This document shows, in pieces, positions 36,901-47,720 of a DNA stretch of 64,000 nucleotides. A program made the position numbers and the translations under genes. The notes under the pieces were generated by a model. That model did no database searches. It worked only from the letters and a program-made list of their open reading frames with translations, and was not told the origin of the DNA. Origin of the DNA: Chrysoperla carnea. Its lineage: Eukaryota > Arthropoda > Insecta > Neuroptera > Chrysopidae. The stretch is taken from NCBI RefSeq assembly GCF_905475395.1, contig NC_058342.1, positions 34,864,140 through 34,928,139 on the forward strand, read 5' to 3'. Positions within the stretch are counted from its first letter, which is position 1; the number at the start of each line of letters is the position of its first letter.

Positions 36901-39900
36901 GTATTCCTCCCAAAATTACTTTCCCAACAAAATTTCGTTAGCTCATAATTAAAATTTTTTTTACAGCAATGTTACGTTTTAAGTAACACAAATATGGCGT
37001 GTTATTCTCCAATGATTGAAGCAGACGAATCAAAATTGGATGCTGAAAAACCACTTAAATTGGATTACGGTTTTCGTATGGACAATGTACTGGGTGTACA
37101 AAATTTAACGGTTGATAAAAATTACCACCATTTCTTACTATTTCCAAATCCAGTTTACGAACCATTCGAGGAGGAAATCAAGTATTACAAGTCAGATTAT
37201 TTGACCATAAATGGTCAACATTTGGATCGAGCATGTCAAGAATCCGATGTCGAAGTGAAAATTGGAAACGCTTTATGTAACGTGACATCGTTATCACGTC
37301 AACAACTAACGTGTCGTCCACCAGAGAATCAACCACCAAGTGTCGATGAAAATGGGGAACTACACGATAATGAGTTACCCACAGTTATTGTTAAAGTTGG
37401 AGGATCGTTAACTTATATTATTGGGAAGTTATCATACGCTACACCCGCAGGATTAAATGGACCGTTATCCAAGCCTGCATTATTTGGAGGAGTCACCGGT
37501 TTAGTTCTTCTCTTATTCGTATTTATCGCATTCCTAATTGCATATCGTCGAAAATCCACTGAGAGTAATCGTGTACTCAAAAATATGCAAGAACAAATGG
37601 ATATTCTTGAACTTCGTGTCGCAGCTGAATGTAAAGAAGCGTTTGCAGAGCTTCAAACCGAAATGACTGACTTAACAAGTGATTTAACGTCTGGCGGTAT
37701 TCCATTCTTGGATTATCGTACATACGCGATGAAAATTTTATTCCCAAATATGGAAGATCATGTTGTGTTACAATGGGAACGTCCTGAATTGCTACGCAAA
37801 GAGAAAGGTCTACGCTTATTCGGTCAATTAATCATGAACAAAACATTTTTGTTACTATTTATACGCACATTAGAAAGTAATCGATATTTTTCGATGCGTG
37901 ATCGTGTGAATGTAGCCTCGTTAATAATGGTTACACTCCAAAGTAAAATGGAATATTGTACAGAGATATTGAAAACGCTGTTAGCGGAATTAATTGAACG
38001 TTGTATGGAGGGAAAATCACATCCAAAATTATTGTTACGACGTACGGAAAGTGTTGCGGAGAAAATGTTGAGTGCATGGTTTACATTTTTATTGTATAAA
38101 TTTTTACGTGAGTGTGCTGGTGAACCACTTTTCATGTTGTTTAGAGCTATGAAACAGCAAGTTGATAAAGGGCCAGTCGATGCGATTACATCTGAAGCAC
38201 GATATTCACTTAGTGAGGAGAAATTAATTCGACAGTCAATTGATTTTAAACCAATGGTGAGTCAATTTTTTTGATCCATTTTTTTCTCTCTTTCGTCTAG
38301 ACTTTCGAGCTTTTCGAACAACAATCCTTGGAACGCATACCTTCATAAGTCGCTTCAATCCGTCTGTCTGTCCCTAACCCCTATGTATGCTTATATCTTT
38401 AAAACTACGCAAGGGATTTTGATGCGATTTATCCTAATAGATAGAGTGATTCAAGAGGGTGGGGTGGAAATGGGAGTTGAAAGGGATTTGCTTCAAAAAC
38501 TTAAAAAGTTGTACATCGATTAAGCTCAAATATTGAAAAGATATACAACCAGCTTTAAGGATTGTTTCTATCTATTTTTAACCTTCGGGGGGTGGAAAGA
38601 TGGAGCGAGAAAGTGGGGATGAACAATCGAATATTTTTTAATATACCCAAGTAGGGTATCAAAACAAAGAGCATGACGTGTACATTACAAAACTGTAACT
38701 TCCATGCAAAGGGATATGGGGGGAGGGGTGAAAGTGGAAATGTTGCCCTACCGTGAGATTTTCGTTTACCGCGAATTGAATCCAATGACCAGAAATTGAG
38801 TAAGACTCAAGGAGGGATTATTTGTACAGTTCCTTGTAAAATTTGAGGGCATTAAAAGCCTGAAGTGTTCGAAAAATTCAATGAAAATCGTTTAACTAAT
38901 AATTTGAATCAATTTTCCAGACGGTATACGTTTCGATAACTCAGCAGCAAGTATCGGTGAATGGAATTGACACAGAAAATGTTCCTGTCAAAGTATTGGA
39001 CTGTGATACAATTAGCCAAGTAAAAGAGAAAGCTTTGGATCAAATATATCGTGCAACACCATACTCACAACGACCTCGTAAAGATGACTTAGATCTTGGT
39101 AAATATCCAAAAACAAACATTCCAAAAAAAAAGGGTTCAATTAACTTGATTTTGTAATTTTACAGAATGGAGAACTGGTACAACAGGTCGTTTAATACTT
39201 TACGATGAAGATAGCACAACCAAAACCGAAGGGGAATGGAAGAAACGCAATACATTAAATCATTATCGTGTCCCGGATGGTGGATGCTTAAATCTCGTCT
39301 CAAAACAAAGTTCCATTTATAATTTGAGCACGTTATCTGATAAGAATGATAAATCACACAAGTAAGTAACTATTGAGTTTGTTTTATTTGGAATTCTACG
39401 ACTGAAACCCTACATCCAAAGCCTATCCATTATACCAGGCTTTGAATAAAGCAAGACCATCATCTGGAATTTGTAGGAAAACCTCCTTAAGAGGTTATAT
39501 CCAGTCAGAATTTTCAAAATTCATTTTTTCTTTTGTAAACTTCTTGTGAAACTTGGGCGTTTTTCTCGAAACTTCATTTTCAATCGGCTGGACCGATCGG
39601 TTTCGAATTTTTTCATAATCTTCTTAGATAATTTTCCCAGGCATTAATCGAATGAATAAGATTTCTGAAAATTATTTCGATGTTTTAGACCACTTTGAAG
39701 GTGGAAATTCCTTCGATTGGTTTTTTTATTTTGGATAATCCAAATCGGAGATATGGTGCTCATCACCAGATACCTTTTTTGGTGGACCTCCAAGAGATCA
39801 CTTACAGGAGCAGTACCATATCAAATTATTGAAATCGAAAGAAATCTTCCCCAAAAAAACCCTCACAACTGGATATAACTCCTTAAATTAAACATTTTCT

Positions 39901-41938
39901 ACCCGTAGCACTAAACTTCACAAGCTGAGGGCATGCTAAGCACAGCATTGTCCATTCGAGCAGTTTTTATTCAAGATAAATATATCTACAGCTTATTATT
40001 TCAAAAAATTTGATCCCCCTCAACATAAGAACGTTTTATTCACTGAGAAACTCCTTCAGGACGTCCTCAGTCTTCCAATACAATCATTTTAGCTTCTGAA
40101 GATGCTTTCTCGTCTTATTTGTATCTTCCTCCGATTAATTTATCTTAAACGATGGGAGATTCCTCCAAAGTACAATTCCAAGAATCGAATTATTTGTTAA
40201 CTGAATAGAAAAATCTGAAATTGACCTTAAGTTGTCCCAAAGAACCTGTTATTATCCTCGTTTTCCAAGGTTTTCTTAGAATCAAGCTCTAAGAAATTCG
40301 TTAAACATCTTCTATAGAAGTAAAAAAAAATTGTTGGAAGATTCCTCCAAAAACGGAACTTTGTTGAAATCTTCCTGTTCCCTAATGATCCACTGTGGCA
40401 CTGTTTTGACATGCACGGTTTTAGAATTACAAATAAAACAAACTCCACGTAATCGATTACGATCTGTCTTAAAAAAACAGTGAATTTCATAAATTAAATA
40501 TTTCAGTAATTTATTTTTCAGATATGAAACATTAAATTTAAGTAAATATAGTTCAGCAAGTCCGCCATTAAGTCGTGCAACGAGTCCATTAAACCATGAC
40601 CATGATCAAGGTCTAAAAGTATGGCATTTAGTAAAACATCACGATAACGATGCCCAGAAAGAGGGTGAACGTGGCAATAAAATGGTTTCAGAAATCTATT
40701 TAACACGATTGTTAGCAACAAAGGGTACACTCCAGAAGTTTGTGGATGATCTGTTTGAGACAATCTTCAGTACAGCGCACAGGGGTTCGGCATTACCTCT
40801 TGCCATCAAATATATGTTCGATTTTCTGGATGATCAGGCATTACAACATGGTATTTCAGATCCAGAAGTTGTACATACATGGAAGAGTAATTCATTGCCA
40901 TTACGATTTTGGGTTAATTTAATTAAAAATCCAAATTTTGTATTTGATATACATAAGTCAAATATTGTGGATTCTTGTCTATCGGTTGTTGCACAAACGT
41001 TCATGGATTCATGTTCCACGTCTGACCATAGATTAGGTATGTTTATCTTGTGGAAGGGGAAATAATCGGTTTTTAATTGTATGTTTTTGATTTTAACAGG
41101 TAAGGATTCACCAAGTTCAAAGTTATTGTATGCCAAGGACATTCCAGCCTACAAAGAATGGGTTGAACGATATTATTCTGATATTAAAATGATGGCCGCT
41201 ATTTCGGATCAAGATATGACGGCTATGTTAAATGAAGAATCACGGGTAAGATTACTAATTCTCCTTTATCTCGTTAGAGGCATTACCTGCGTTGCCATTA
41301 GCGTTTTACCTGCATCTTCAAAATCAGTCAAATGGGAACAAAAAATAAATTTTTGTCTTCATATAACTGTGTAGATGACTCTTAATGATTATTTAACCCT
41401 CTAGAATACGCCCTTAAATGAGCTGGCCGAACAAATGAATGTAGACCTGGTATGGGTACCGGGACACAGGGACATTCCAGGAAGGGAGTTCCATTTGCGA
41501 ACTGCAAGTTACTCCTGAAAGAGGATTGTTTTATGATAGTCCCCTCTATATTCTAAAGTGACACTTACTACAAATCTTTCTATTTTTTCCCTAATCACAT
41601 CTCCCAAATTAGGCCTCAGATCGAAATTTGGTAAAGAGCTTTTCCCTTTGTCTAGATAAGCTTAATTTACGGGTATAATTTTTTGCTACCAATAATAGAA
41701 CACCCTGTATATCGAGTATTTATATAATTAAGTTTAATATTGATTGTGTTTTGTTTTGCAGTTACATACAACCGAATTCAACACAAATTGTGCATTACAT
41801 GAATTGTATACATATGCAATGAAATACAACGAGCAATTAACGGTAACACTAGAAGAAGATGAATTCTCACATAGACAACGTTTAGCATATAAATTAGAAC
41901 AGATTCACAACTTAATGGATGAAGGCTCGAATCCGTGA
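26192..41938 (+). CDS. PlexA: Plexin A, semaphorin receptor (3' part, 12 exons)
   Basis: Single-pass plasma membrane receptor for class 1-type semaphorins that turns guidance cues into cytoskeletal collapse through its cytoplasmic GAP domain for Rap-type GTPases. Exons: 26192-26320, 26389-26489, 27825-27954, 35193-35355, 35422-35630, 35700-36896, 36967-38256, 38921-39098, 39166-39361, 40522-41036, 41100-41245, 41762-41938. All junctions are GT-AG and in phase; the sum is 1,476 codons plus TGA. Order in the visible part: Sema end (1-45), PSI1 (50-90), PSI2 (~195-235), PSI3 (~360-400), four IPT domains (~400-790), membrane helix (~813-838), split GAP with an inserted Rho-binding domain. Plexin A rather than B is called from [20 protein letters not shown] and AGEPLF; the C-terminus lacks the VTDL-type PDZ motif of B plexins. 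The N-terminal ~430-480 residues are not seen. Confidence 0.95.
27051..27647. mobile_element. mariner-like non-autonomous element in PlexA intron
   Basis: The ends CAGAGTGTAACAAAACG and, on the minus strand, CAGAGTGTTACAAAAAG are inverted, each flanked by TA. The 597 bp interior contains inverted family R sequence (CGTGGGTAAACAGTG, GGTTTACAAGATGGATC, TGCTCATTTACGAACTTGG). Family R may therefore be the interior of this element, or be nested in it. Confidence 0.65.
27955..31359. other. PlexA intron, first half, no element recognised
   Basis: This is part of the 7.2 kb intron. A stretch at 28,440-29,060 is less AT-rich and may be a decayed element, but translation in all frames gives many stops. 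30,250-30,560 is a run of ATTCAATTCGA-like degenerate repeats. Confidence 0.4.
31360..32420. repeat. 305 bp palindromic tandem repeat in PlexA intron
   Basis: About 3.4 units. Each is a long imperfect inverted repeat: CCTTATAAACTGAGTTTTAT on one side and ATAAAACTCAGTTT on the other, centred on the perfect palindrome AAGGGGTACCCCTT (31,854-31,867; degenerate AAGGGGTACCCCTTAAG at 32,159-32,172). Centres are 305 bp apart. The same family with the same period lies in a Rlip intron at 56.7-57.35 kb. Confidence 0.85.
33102..33162 (-). mobile_element. SINE copy, strongly 5'-truncated
   Basis: GGTTAGGTTAGGTTAGGTTA is followed by TATTGGCTGTCAGCGAAGG and ACACTTAGGCTATAGAGCC, then homology stops. Only the 3' ~60 bp, the part shared with the LINE, remains. 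Confidence 0.8.
34283..34406. mobile_element. fold-back element, 48 bp arms
   Basis: The left arm 34,283-34,330 starts AATTAGCCTTTTTCCTC. The right arm 34,359-34,406 is its reverse complement with one mismatch (CCGCTAG against CCTCTAG). The 28 bp loop contains a G run. The total of 124 bp lies inside the PlexA transcript, so pre-mRNA should form a nearly perfect hairpin. Confidence 0.92.
35193..36896 (+). CDS. PlexA: PlexA exons: PSI2, PSI3 and IPT domains
   Basis: Three exons. 35193-35355 links PSI1 to the next region; 35422-35630 carries PSI2 ([14 protein letters not shown]). 35700-36896 is 399 codons and carries PSI3 ([16 protein letters not shown]), IPT1 (from [16 protein letters not shown]), IPT2 (from [15 protein letters not shown]) and the start of IPT3 ([16 protein letters not shown]). 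An alternative donor GTAAGC two codons before the chosen end of the second exon would remove Val-Ser in frame. Predicted N-glycosylation sites (NFT, NIT, NET) fit an extracellular position. Confidence 0.93.
36967..38256 (+). CDS. PlexA: PlexA exon: IPT4, membrane helix, GAP segment C1
   Basis: 430 codons in one exon. The order is the rest of IPT3/IPT4, the hydrophobic helix [18 protein letters not shown] near 37,492-37,545 followed by the basic stop-transfer RRK, a short juxtamembrane coiled-coil-like stretch ([18 protein letters not shown]), then the first GAP segment with [17 protein letters not shown], where the conserved arginine pair sits. It ends just before the Rho-binding insert. Confidence 0.94.
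38340..38480 (+). repeat. interspersed repeat fragment in PlexA intron
   Basis: Blocks CCGTCTGTCTGTCC, AAACTACGCAAGGGATTTTG and AATAGATAGAGTGATTCAAG occur in this order. Similar blocks are common in insect genomes; I do not assign a class. Confidence 0.45.
38921..41938 (+). CDS. PlexA: PlexA exons: Rho-binding insert and GAP segment C2
   Basis: Five exons. 38921-39098 and 39166-39361 encode the ubiquitin-like Rho-binding domain ([19 protein letters not shown], then DLEWRTG). 40522-41036 starts GAP segment C2 ([19 protein letters not shown]). 41100-41245 and 41762-41938 finish it ([34 protein letters not shown]). The stop codon is TGA at 41,936-41,938. A LINE fragment sits in the last intron. 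Confidence 0.94.
39362..40521. other. PlexA intron, no element recognised
   Basis: 1.16 kb intron between the two halves of the Rho-binding/GAP region. No repeat boundary or RNA feature was recognised. Confidence 0.4.
41412..41523 (+). mobile_element. LINE fragment (family L1w), RNase H motif
   Basis: The plus strand reads [14 protein letters not shown], the retrotransposon RNase H signature, and runs into TTCCATTTGCGAACTGCAAG, which is also in the copy at 3.6 kb. It is truncated on both sides and lies in the last PlexA intron. A mariner-type end ACACCCTGTATA follows at about 41,700. Confidence 0.75.
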
Positions 41939-43200
41939 TGTAGGTCATTGTCGCGGAGTGGGACCCAACGATATCCTGCTCCCGACATTGCACCATCAGC
42001 TCCGCCCGCCTCACCAACAACACCCTCATCCGGTGGCCATCATCATCATCTTCATAGCAATCATCAAGAACTTGCATGTTGACTTACTACTGCTACTCCT
42101 ACATGTGATGATATCCTAGTGTGAAATCAAGTGCGAGTGCGAGTGACCTTAATATTTAATATATTTGAAAAACTAAGTTTTAGCACGTGTTTATATCAAG
42201 AAAAATGAAAAACAAATGAAAATCGTAATACATGTGATATGTTCAGTGTCATATAACTTAGTGATTGAAAAATTTATAAAAAAAAAATACTCATATCTAG
42301 ATAGGAAATAACTGCTGCCCTTTATAACATACCTCCCTTTCCCCTAAATTTCCCCCCACTCAATCATAATCATCACAATAATGCCCTTCGTCCTTAATTT
42401 TCACATTTTATATGTAAAAGTTATCTATGTACACTCAAAAAACAACAAATTGATGCGTGCATGGACGACTTTAGAATTAAATTTGTACGTTTAACAAATC
42501 GGTGGAGATATTTCGTCGAAATAATATTCAAAATGTCAAATGGTTTTAAAAAAAATGAAAAAACGTCCTTGTTGATATTTGAATCCCTTTTTTCTTTAAA
42601 ATATTCTTAAATAATTTATGAGTGCATGCCCTTCCCCTCTCATTGTATGATGTAGAAAATATTCAAGGACGTGGTTTTTTACGGTGGTCTTTTGTGTGTG
42701 TGCTAGTGAATATTTTTTGAAAATACAAGACTGATTTTTAATTTTAAACAAAAATAATGTTTGAGGCAGATTTTTCTGGGCAGTTTCTTTTTAATATTTG
42801 AGTTTTTTACTAATAAGATTAATTATACGGTAAAAATTTTGGAATCGAGACTGTATTCAAAAATTATTTGGAAATTACATAGAATTCTCTGAAGGATCCT
42901 TCACAAAAAGGGGACTGAGCATCCTTGCACCTAACTTATAAATCTCAGTATTCTGCTAAAGAAGCTTCGTGTTGTCAAGTTTACAACATCCCCAGCTTCT
43001 CGGTTAGACCTTATCCCATGACGGATAGGTCTAAAATCCAAATTGTTCTTAGATCCAAAGTTATAAATCAAAAAAGGTTTGTACCTGGCTCCTTATAAGA
43101 TTCAGCAAAACCTTCCCGTACAAGTAATATTATCGAAAATTTCAAAATTGTGGATATTCAGAATTCTTGCATGCTTTTCGCCAAATCCAAATGACCAGGG

Positions 43201-43372
43201 CAGAGGCGGACTATGCATAAAGCAAACTAAGCACGTGCCTAGAGGTGCGAGGTTACAAAGAGGAGGGTGCGTGGAAATTTTGCTATTATTATATAAGTAC
43301 TAGTAAAAAGCCGCTAGAGGCACGATGATCAGTTGCTTGTTTAAGATGCTCTCGACATTTAATCCGCCTCTG
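43201..43372. mobile_element. hAT-like MITE with 8 bp target duplication
   Basis: The 172 bp element starts CAGAGGCGGAC and ends TAATCCGCCTCTG, giving about 10 bp of perfect terminal inverted repeat. The flanks GACCAGGG (43,193-43,200) and GATCAGGG (43,373-43,380) are an 8 bp target duplication with one change, the length made by hAT transposases. There is no coding capacity. Confidence 0.88.
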
Positions 43373-45135
43373 GATCAGGGTAGGGTTATGAAAAATTTTC
43401 AAAAATAGCTATTATTCGTAAAAGAAACCTATTTTTTGGGTAAAATAACTGTTTTTTTCGTGATATACTCCTACTTTTGCACAAAATATCACGAAATTTC
43501 TTCCTAGTTTCAACGAACAAAAATTGTTCTCTTTTAAAATTACAGACAACTTCGATTTGAAACTTTTTTTCATAAAGTTCACAAATCTAAACTGAAATTT
43601 TTTCAGAATTTCAAGAAATAGAAAAATTTTGCCAAAATTGATTGAAATCACCCCCTCTCTTCCCCCCTACAGTTTTTGAATACAGCTCAATTGTTTTTCG
43701 ACTACCGTATGTCTTTCAAAATAAGTATTTTTAATTAAGTTTACGAAATATGTTCGAAATTCCAAAGTGTTTTCTTTTATTTTTTTTAGAGTACGTTGTA
43801 TTGAAAGCTTAACACGAGAGCTTTTCTTACGTCAAAGTATTTATTGTACGAAATTCGCATAATGAATGACAGCTTTATTGAAACAACACAAATCGGTGAT
43901 TTTTTTTTGAATGTGTGACTTTTCAGCTTGTTTCGCGAGGGAAGAAAGCATTTTTTTCTTTTGTTTTAAATAGATTAGCGTTAAGGAAAAAAAAAGTATA
44001 TTTTTTATGTAATAACTATTTTTTGATACCAATTGTGTATAAAAAAAATACATTCCAAAATCGATTTAAATGACTCGATTAATTCCGAACGATATCGAAA
44101 TAATTGTTTCCATTTTTATTCGAAGATTTAGAGAGCTACGATCTGCCTATAGAGGACGCAAAAGATCCCAGTTTTTCCTTCGCTTAACTGAATTGTATCA
44201 AATTGTTGTTTCTTATTTTGGAAGAATAGGGAAGACGTTTGGGCCCATTTTCTGTGCGTACATTATTTAAGACATCTAAAAAATTGCGACTAAGTTGTCT
44301 TTTTAATCAAAATATTCTCTTAACCATTTTCAACATATGTTCAGTTGCCTCAAATTAATGAAATACTTCAAAAAAGGTTGCTCTCTTTTGATTCCAAATC
44401 GATCTGCTTTAATAATAAAAAAGTCCTATTCAATTCCGATTGAATTCCGATTCAATCCAATAGAACCCAATATGAAATTTCCAATTAAAAAGGAAATGGA
44501 AAGTACAGAGTTTGGAGCAATAAATTTCTCGAAAATCGAATGAATACTATCGAAAATATGGCGTTCCCCTAACTCTCTAAATCTTTGAAGAATTTTTTTA
44601 TGTTTTTCGATTCAAATATCAAACGATCTTATTTCAAATATCTCCCACCTAAAAAAAAATTAAATAAATGTTTTTTAAAATAAATATTTAAAAAAAAAAA
44701 GTCTGATAGGGCCTCTATCTTTTTAAAAACAAAACACACACACACACAAAAAATAAACAAAATACCTTTTAGTTAGGAATATCATTGGCCTAAAATTAAA
44801 TAATTATTAAATAAATTAATTTAAAAGAAAAAAACAAATTTTTATAATTTTCTCAGTGACTGATAAATGAAAAACTGTGTTTAAAAAAAATAAATTGTAA
44901 ATAATTATAAACAAAAAAAATATGAAAAACAAAAGCAACAAAAAAAAAAGGTCAATAAAAAATTTTTAAAAAAAGTATTTTTCGTCGTCGAATCCAAAAA
45001 AAAAACACAGCAAGCAACACAATAAAAGAAAAACAATTATTTTCAATTTTCAATGTAATTTGTATTATAAACAATGTGATGTATGTAATTGCGTTTGCGT
45101 GGTGTGAAAATCCAAAAAAAATTGTCTCTAAATAT

Positions 45136-45141
45136 AATAAA
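45136..45141 (+). terminator. candidate polyadenylation signal AATAAA
   Basis: AATAAA is followed about 17 bp later by a GT-rich stretch. It would end the PlexA transcript if the 3' UTR is continuous. Other AATAAA hexamers occur upstream in this AT-rich sequence. Confidence 0.3.
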
Positions 45142-45150
45142 AGCACTTTT

Positions 45151-46373
45151 CAGTGGGGGTAAAATTGTTCGTCATTTTCTTTCTAATATCGCCTCATAAA
45201 AATAATTTGTATGATAACTTTTCTATTTGCGTTAGCCGCGAAAACTAGTGAGGCCGCGAATTCAATTTTCGGTCAATTTGTAATTTTTCACGTTATTTGT
45301 GCCCCCCCTCCTTTCATCGAATTGGAGATAAAATGATCGAACAATATTGCTCTTACGTGTGTGTAGAAATAACATCATTTGCCATTTTGTTTCATAAGAA
45401 GTTATACTTTTTTGGTAATGACAAATATAATAATTTATAAATAATCTAGGAAACGTCTCAAACGATTTTCATGAAAATTTGTAAGCAGGGGGTTCTTGAG
45501 ACGAAAAATCGATCTAGCTAGGTTTTAATTTTTAGAAAATGTCGTTTAATCCGTGTTTTCAGGAAAAAACTGAAACATTGACTGCATAATATGACTCTTC
45601 CTGACATCTATTGGCGACGAGATAAAGTATATTACCGGGACATTCAAATTGGTATTTGTGACATTAAAAAAAGATAAAAAATTAAAGACATTTTAATTTT
45701 TTGTGATTATTTTAAGCTGTATTTAGCTACACTATGACCTCAAATTCATAACTATCTATAAATGTGAAAAACTGCGTCAATTTAGGCAATATTTGTGCAA
45801 TAATCTAAATGTAACTTGCTTCATGTTTATGGAAATACAGCTTTATTAAATAGTTAGGGACTTTGATCAAAAGGCTGGGAAACTGGTGGGCGAAATACCA
45901 TGGGAGAAACACTTTTCGTTACTTTTATCCCCAATTAGAATGAAAACACCTTTGAAATAATATTATCTAGCTTTTCATTCACTTTAATACTCATTGGGAA
46001 AAATTTTTCTCAAAGCTTAAATACTCCCCACAAACTCATTTTTTATAAGAAATAACTAAATCTGCCTTTTTTCATCAATTTGGAGATAAAATGAGGATCA
46101 AGTATTATTCCAGTGCCATCATCTGCCATTTTTTCCTACGAAATTTCTTATTTTCTCAACTGTACACATCCTGAATGGTTAACATCACAATCTTTAAAAA
46201 GAAAATCGTATAAATGGAAAGAAAATGGCGTCTGATATTATTCCTACATATACAGCGCTCTAATAATACACATACTCAGAGATTACGCAGAGTGATTGGT
46301 ATATAAAGTAATTCTTTTGTTTTTTATAAAAAAATTTGTTTTTTATAGTGCAATTTTAAAAATTTTGTGTATA
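45151..46373. other. no gene recognised
   Basis: AT-rich intergenic sequence without recognised elements. Confidence 0.4.
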
Positions 46374-46623
46374 GAGGGTGTCTCAGAATTATCACTCATG
46401 GATGAAGTGATATAGAAAAAAAGAACCTACACTTATTGAGGTTAAGAATTACCTTCTGGTACACTTTCTAAAAATTATCCTTCTCCGAAAAGAAATAAAA
46501 GTCTGGTCGTTAAAAGACAAGCTGGGTTGGGGATACCAAACCGATCTTTTGTTTTTCGGCAACGAGGCTGTCATTTTTCTTCGTAGAAAGATGATTCGTG
46601 AATGATCATTCTGAGACAACCTA
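46374..46623. mobile_element. mariner-like MITE
   Basis: The left end GAGGGTGTCTCAGAATTATC and the right end (minus strand) TAGGTTGTCTCAGAATGATC are inverted repeats that extend further with ACTCA/ATTCA. Both ends lie next to TA. The 250 bp element is non-coding. Confidence 0.7.
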
Positions 46624-47459
46624 TATATAAATACAAATTTTTTGAATATGCGCATGTAAATAATTTTTTCATTAAAATAATAATACATGTATAAAAATAA
46701 AAAAAAGTAAAAAATAATTCGATGTACGCATGCGCTCTGTAATAAAACTAAAAGTAAATAAAAACTACTACTGGATTTGTGTACTGATTTTTATATCATG
46801 ATTGTGTGTGTATGGCGTATATATTTATATATATATATTAAAAATTAAATAAGAAAAATTTATCAAAACCGGTTATAACGACATGGAAGGGATTCTACAT
46901 TCTTGTCATTATATGCAATAGCTGTGGCGGTCAAAGAATTTAACCTAAATCTTTTAAATCTCTTAAATGATACCGCCCTGGGCCCAGGCCTCGTGAACCT
47001 AATCCACCACTGTCCAATAGTCGTTATAAACGATAACATTTTATCTTGAAGCTTATTTGGAGGTTATTTCACTAAAAATCACCCTTCCCTGAAAAAAATA
47101 CAAACTAAAATACCAGAAGGTCGAAATGGGTACTCCGAGTTCGAACTTTTAAGTATACTAGCTTATCTTTTGATGACCCTAGATTTTATTTTTCTTCGAA
47201 AAAGGATAATTTTAGTGAAAGAACTACCAAATGGGACCCTAGAAACATAAAAATTACTGATAACAAGTTCATCCTTACGAGCAACTGTCATTTACAAAAG
47301 TTACCCCTATGGTTAAGGCCCTCATTGTTTTTAAGATTAAAAATAAAAGAAACACGAATCAAATGAAGTTCAAAATATGTTGGTCGTTATAACCGATTTT
47401 CTCTGTAAATCAAACCCAAATTTTTTAACACCAAAAAAAAAAACCAAAAACAAAACAAC

Positions 47460-47720
47460 ATGGCGTATGTTGATGACGTCATCGTTCAATCGTCTGTATT
47501 AAGAGATGTGGGAGATGACGTACATCATACAGCAGCAGCTCAAAACTTTTTAAGCAAAAAAAAAAAAAAAGATGATTGTATAAAAAATATGTACACGAAA
47601 TGTCTAAACAAAGATAAAAAAAATGATAAAAAAAGTAAAAAAATGTATTTGTACCTATTAATTAAACTTATAATTATTACCGTGTGTGGTATTTGTATGT
47701 TTGTATATCAATATCTGTGA
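47460..47720 (+). CDS. possible small ORF, Lys-rich with C-terminal membrane helix
   Basis: 86 codons with a good start context (AACATGG, A at -3 and G at +4). The first 30 residues are acidic to neutral (MAYVDDVIVQSSVLRD). The middle is Lys/Asp-rich and partly encoded by A runs. The last ~22 residues form a hydrophobic helix (LLIKLIIITVCGICMFVYQ), giving the outline of a tail-anchored protein. I know no family that matches. A-rich DNA readily gives Lys-rich frames, so chance is the main alternative. Confidence 0.2.
   Translation: MAYVDDVIVQSSVLRDVGDDVHHTAAAQNFLSKKKKKDDCIKNMYTKCLNKDKKNDKKSKKMYLYLLIKLIIITVCGICMFVYQYL

Larger units (their letters stand above)
41939..45150 (+). other. probable PlexA 3' UTR or downstream DNA
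   Basis: After the TGA the sequence turns AT-rich with many A and T runs. A candidate polyadenylation signal AATAAA at 45,136 is followed by GTGGGGGT, a GT-rich context. A UTR of about 3.2 kb would be long but not unusual for a neuronal receptor. The hAT-like element at 43.2 kb would then be transcribed. This is inference. Confidence 0.35.

Noticed and set aside
26192..41938. Plexin B instead of Plexin A
   Set aside because: The GAP segments, Rho-binding insert ([11 protein letters not shown]) and C-terminus match the A class, and the PDZ-binding C-terminus of B plexins is absent.
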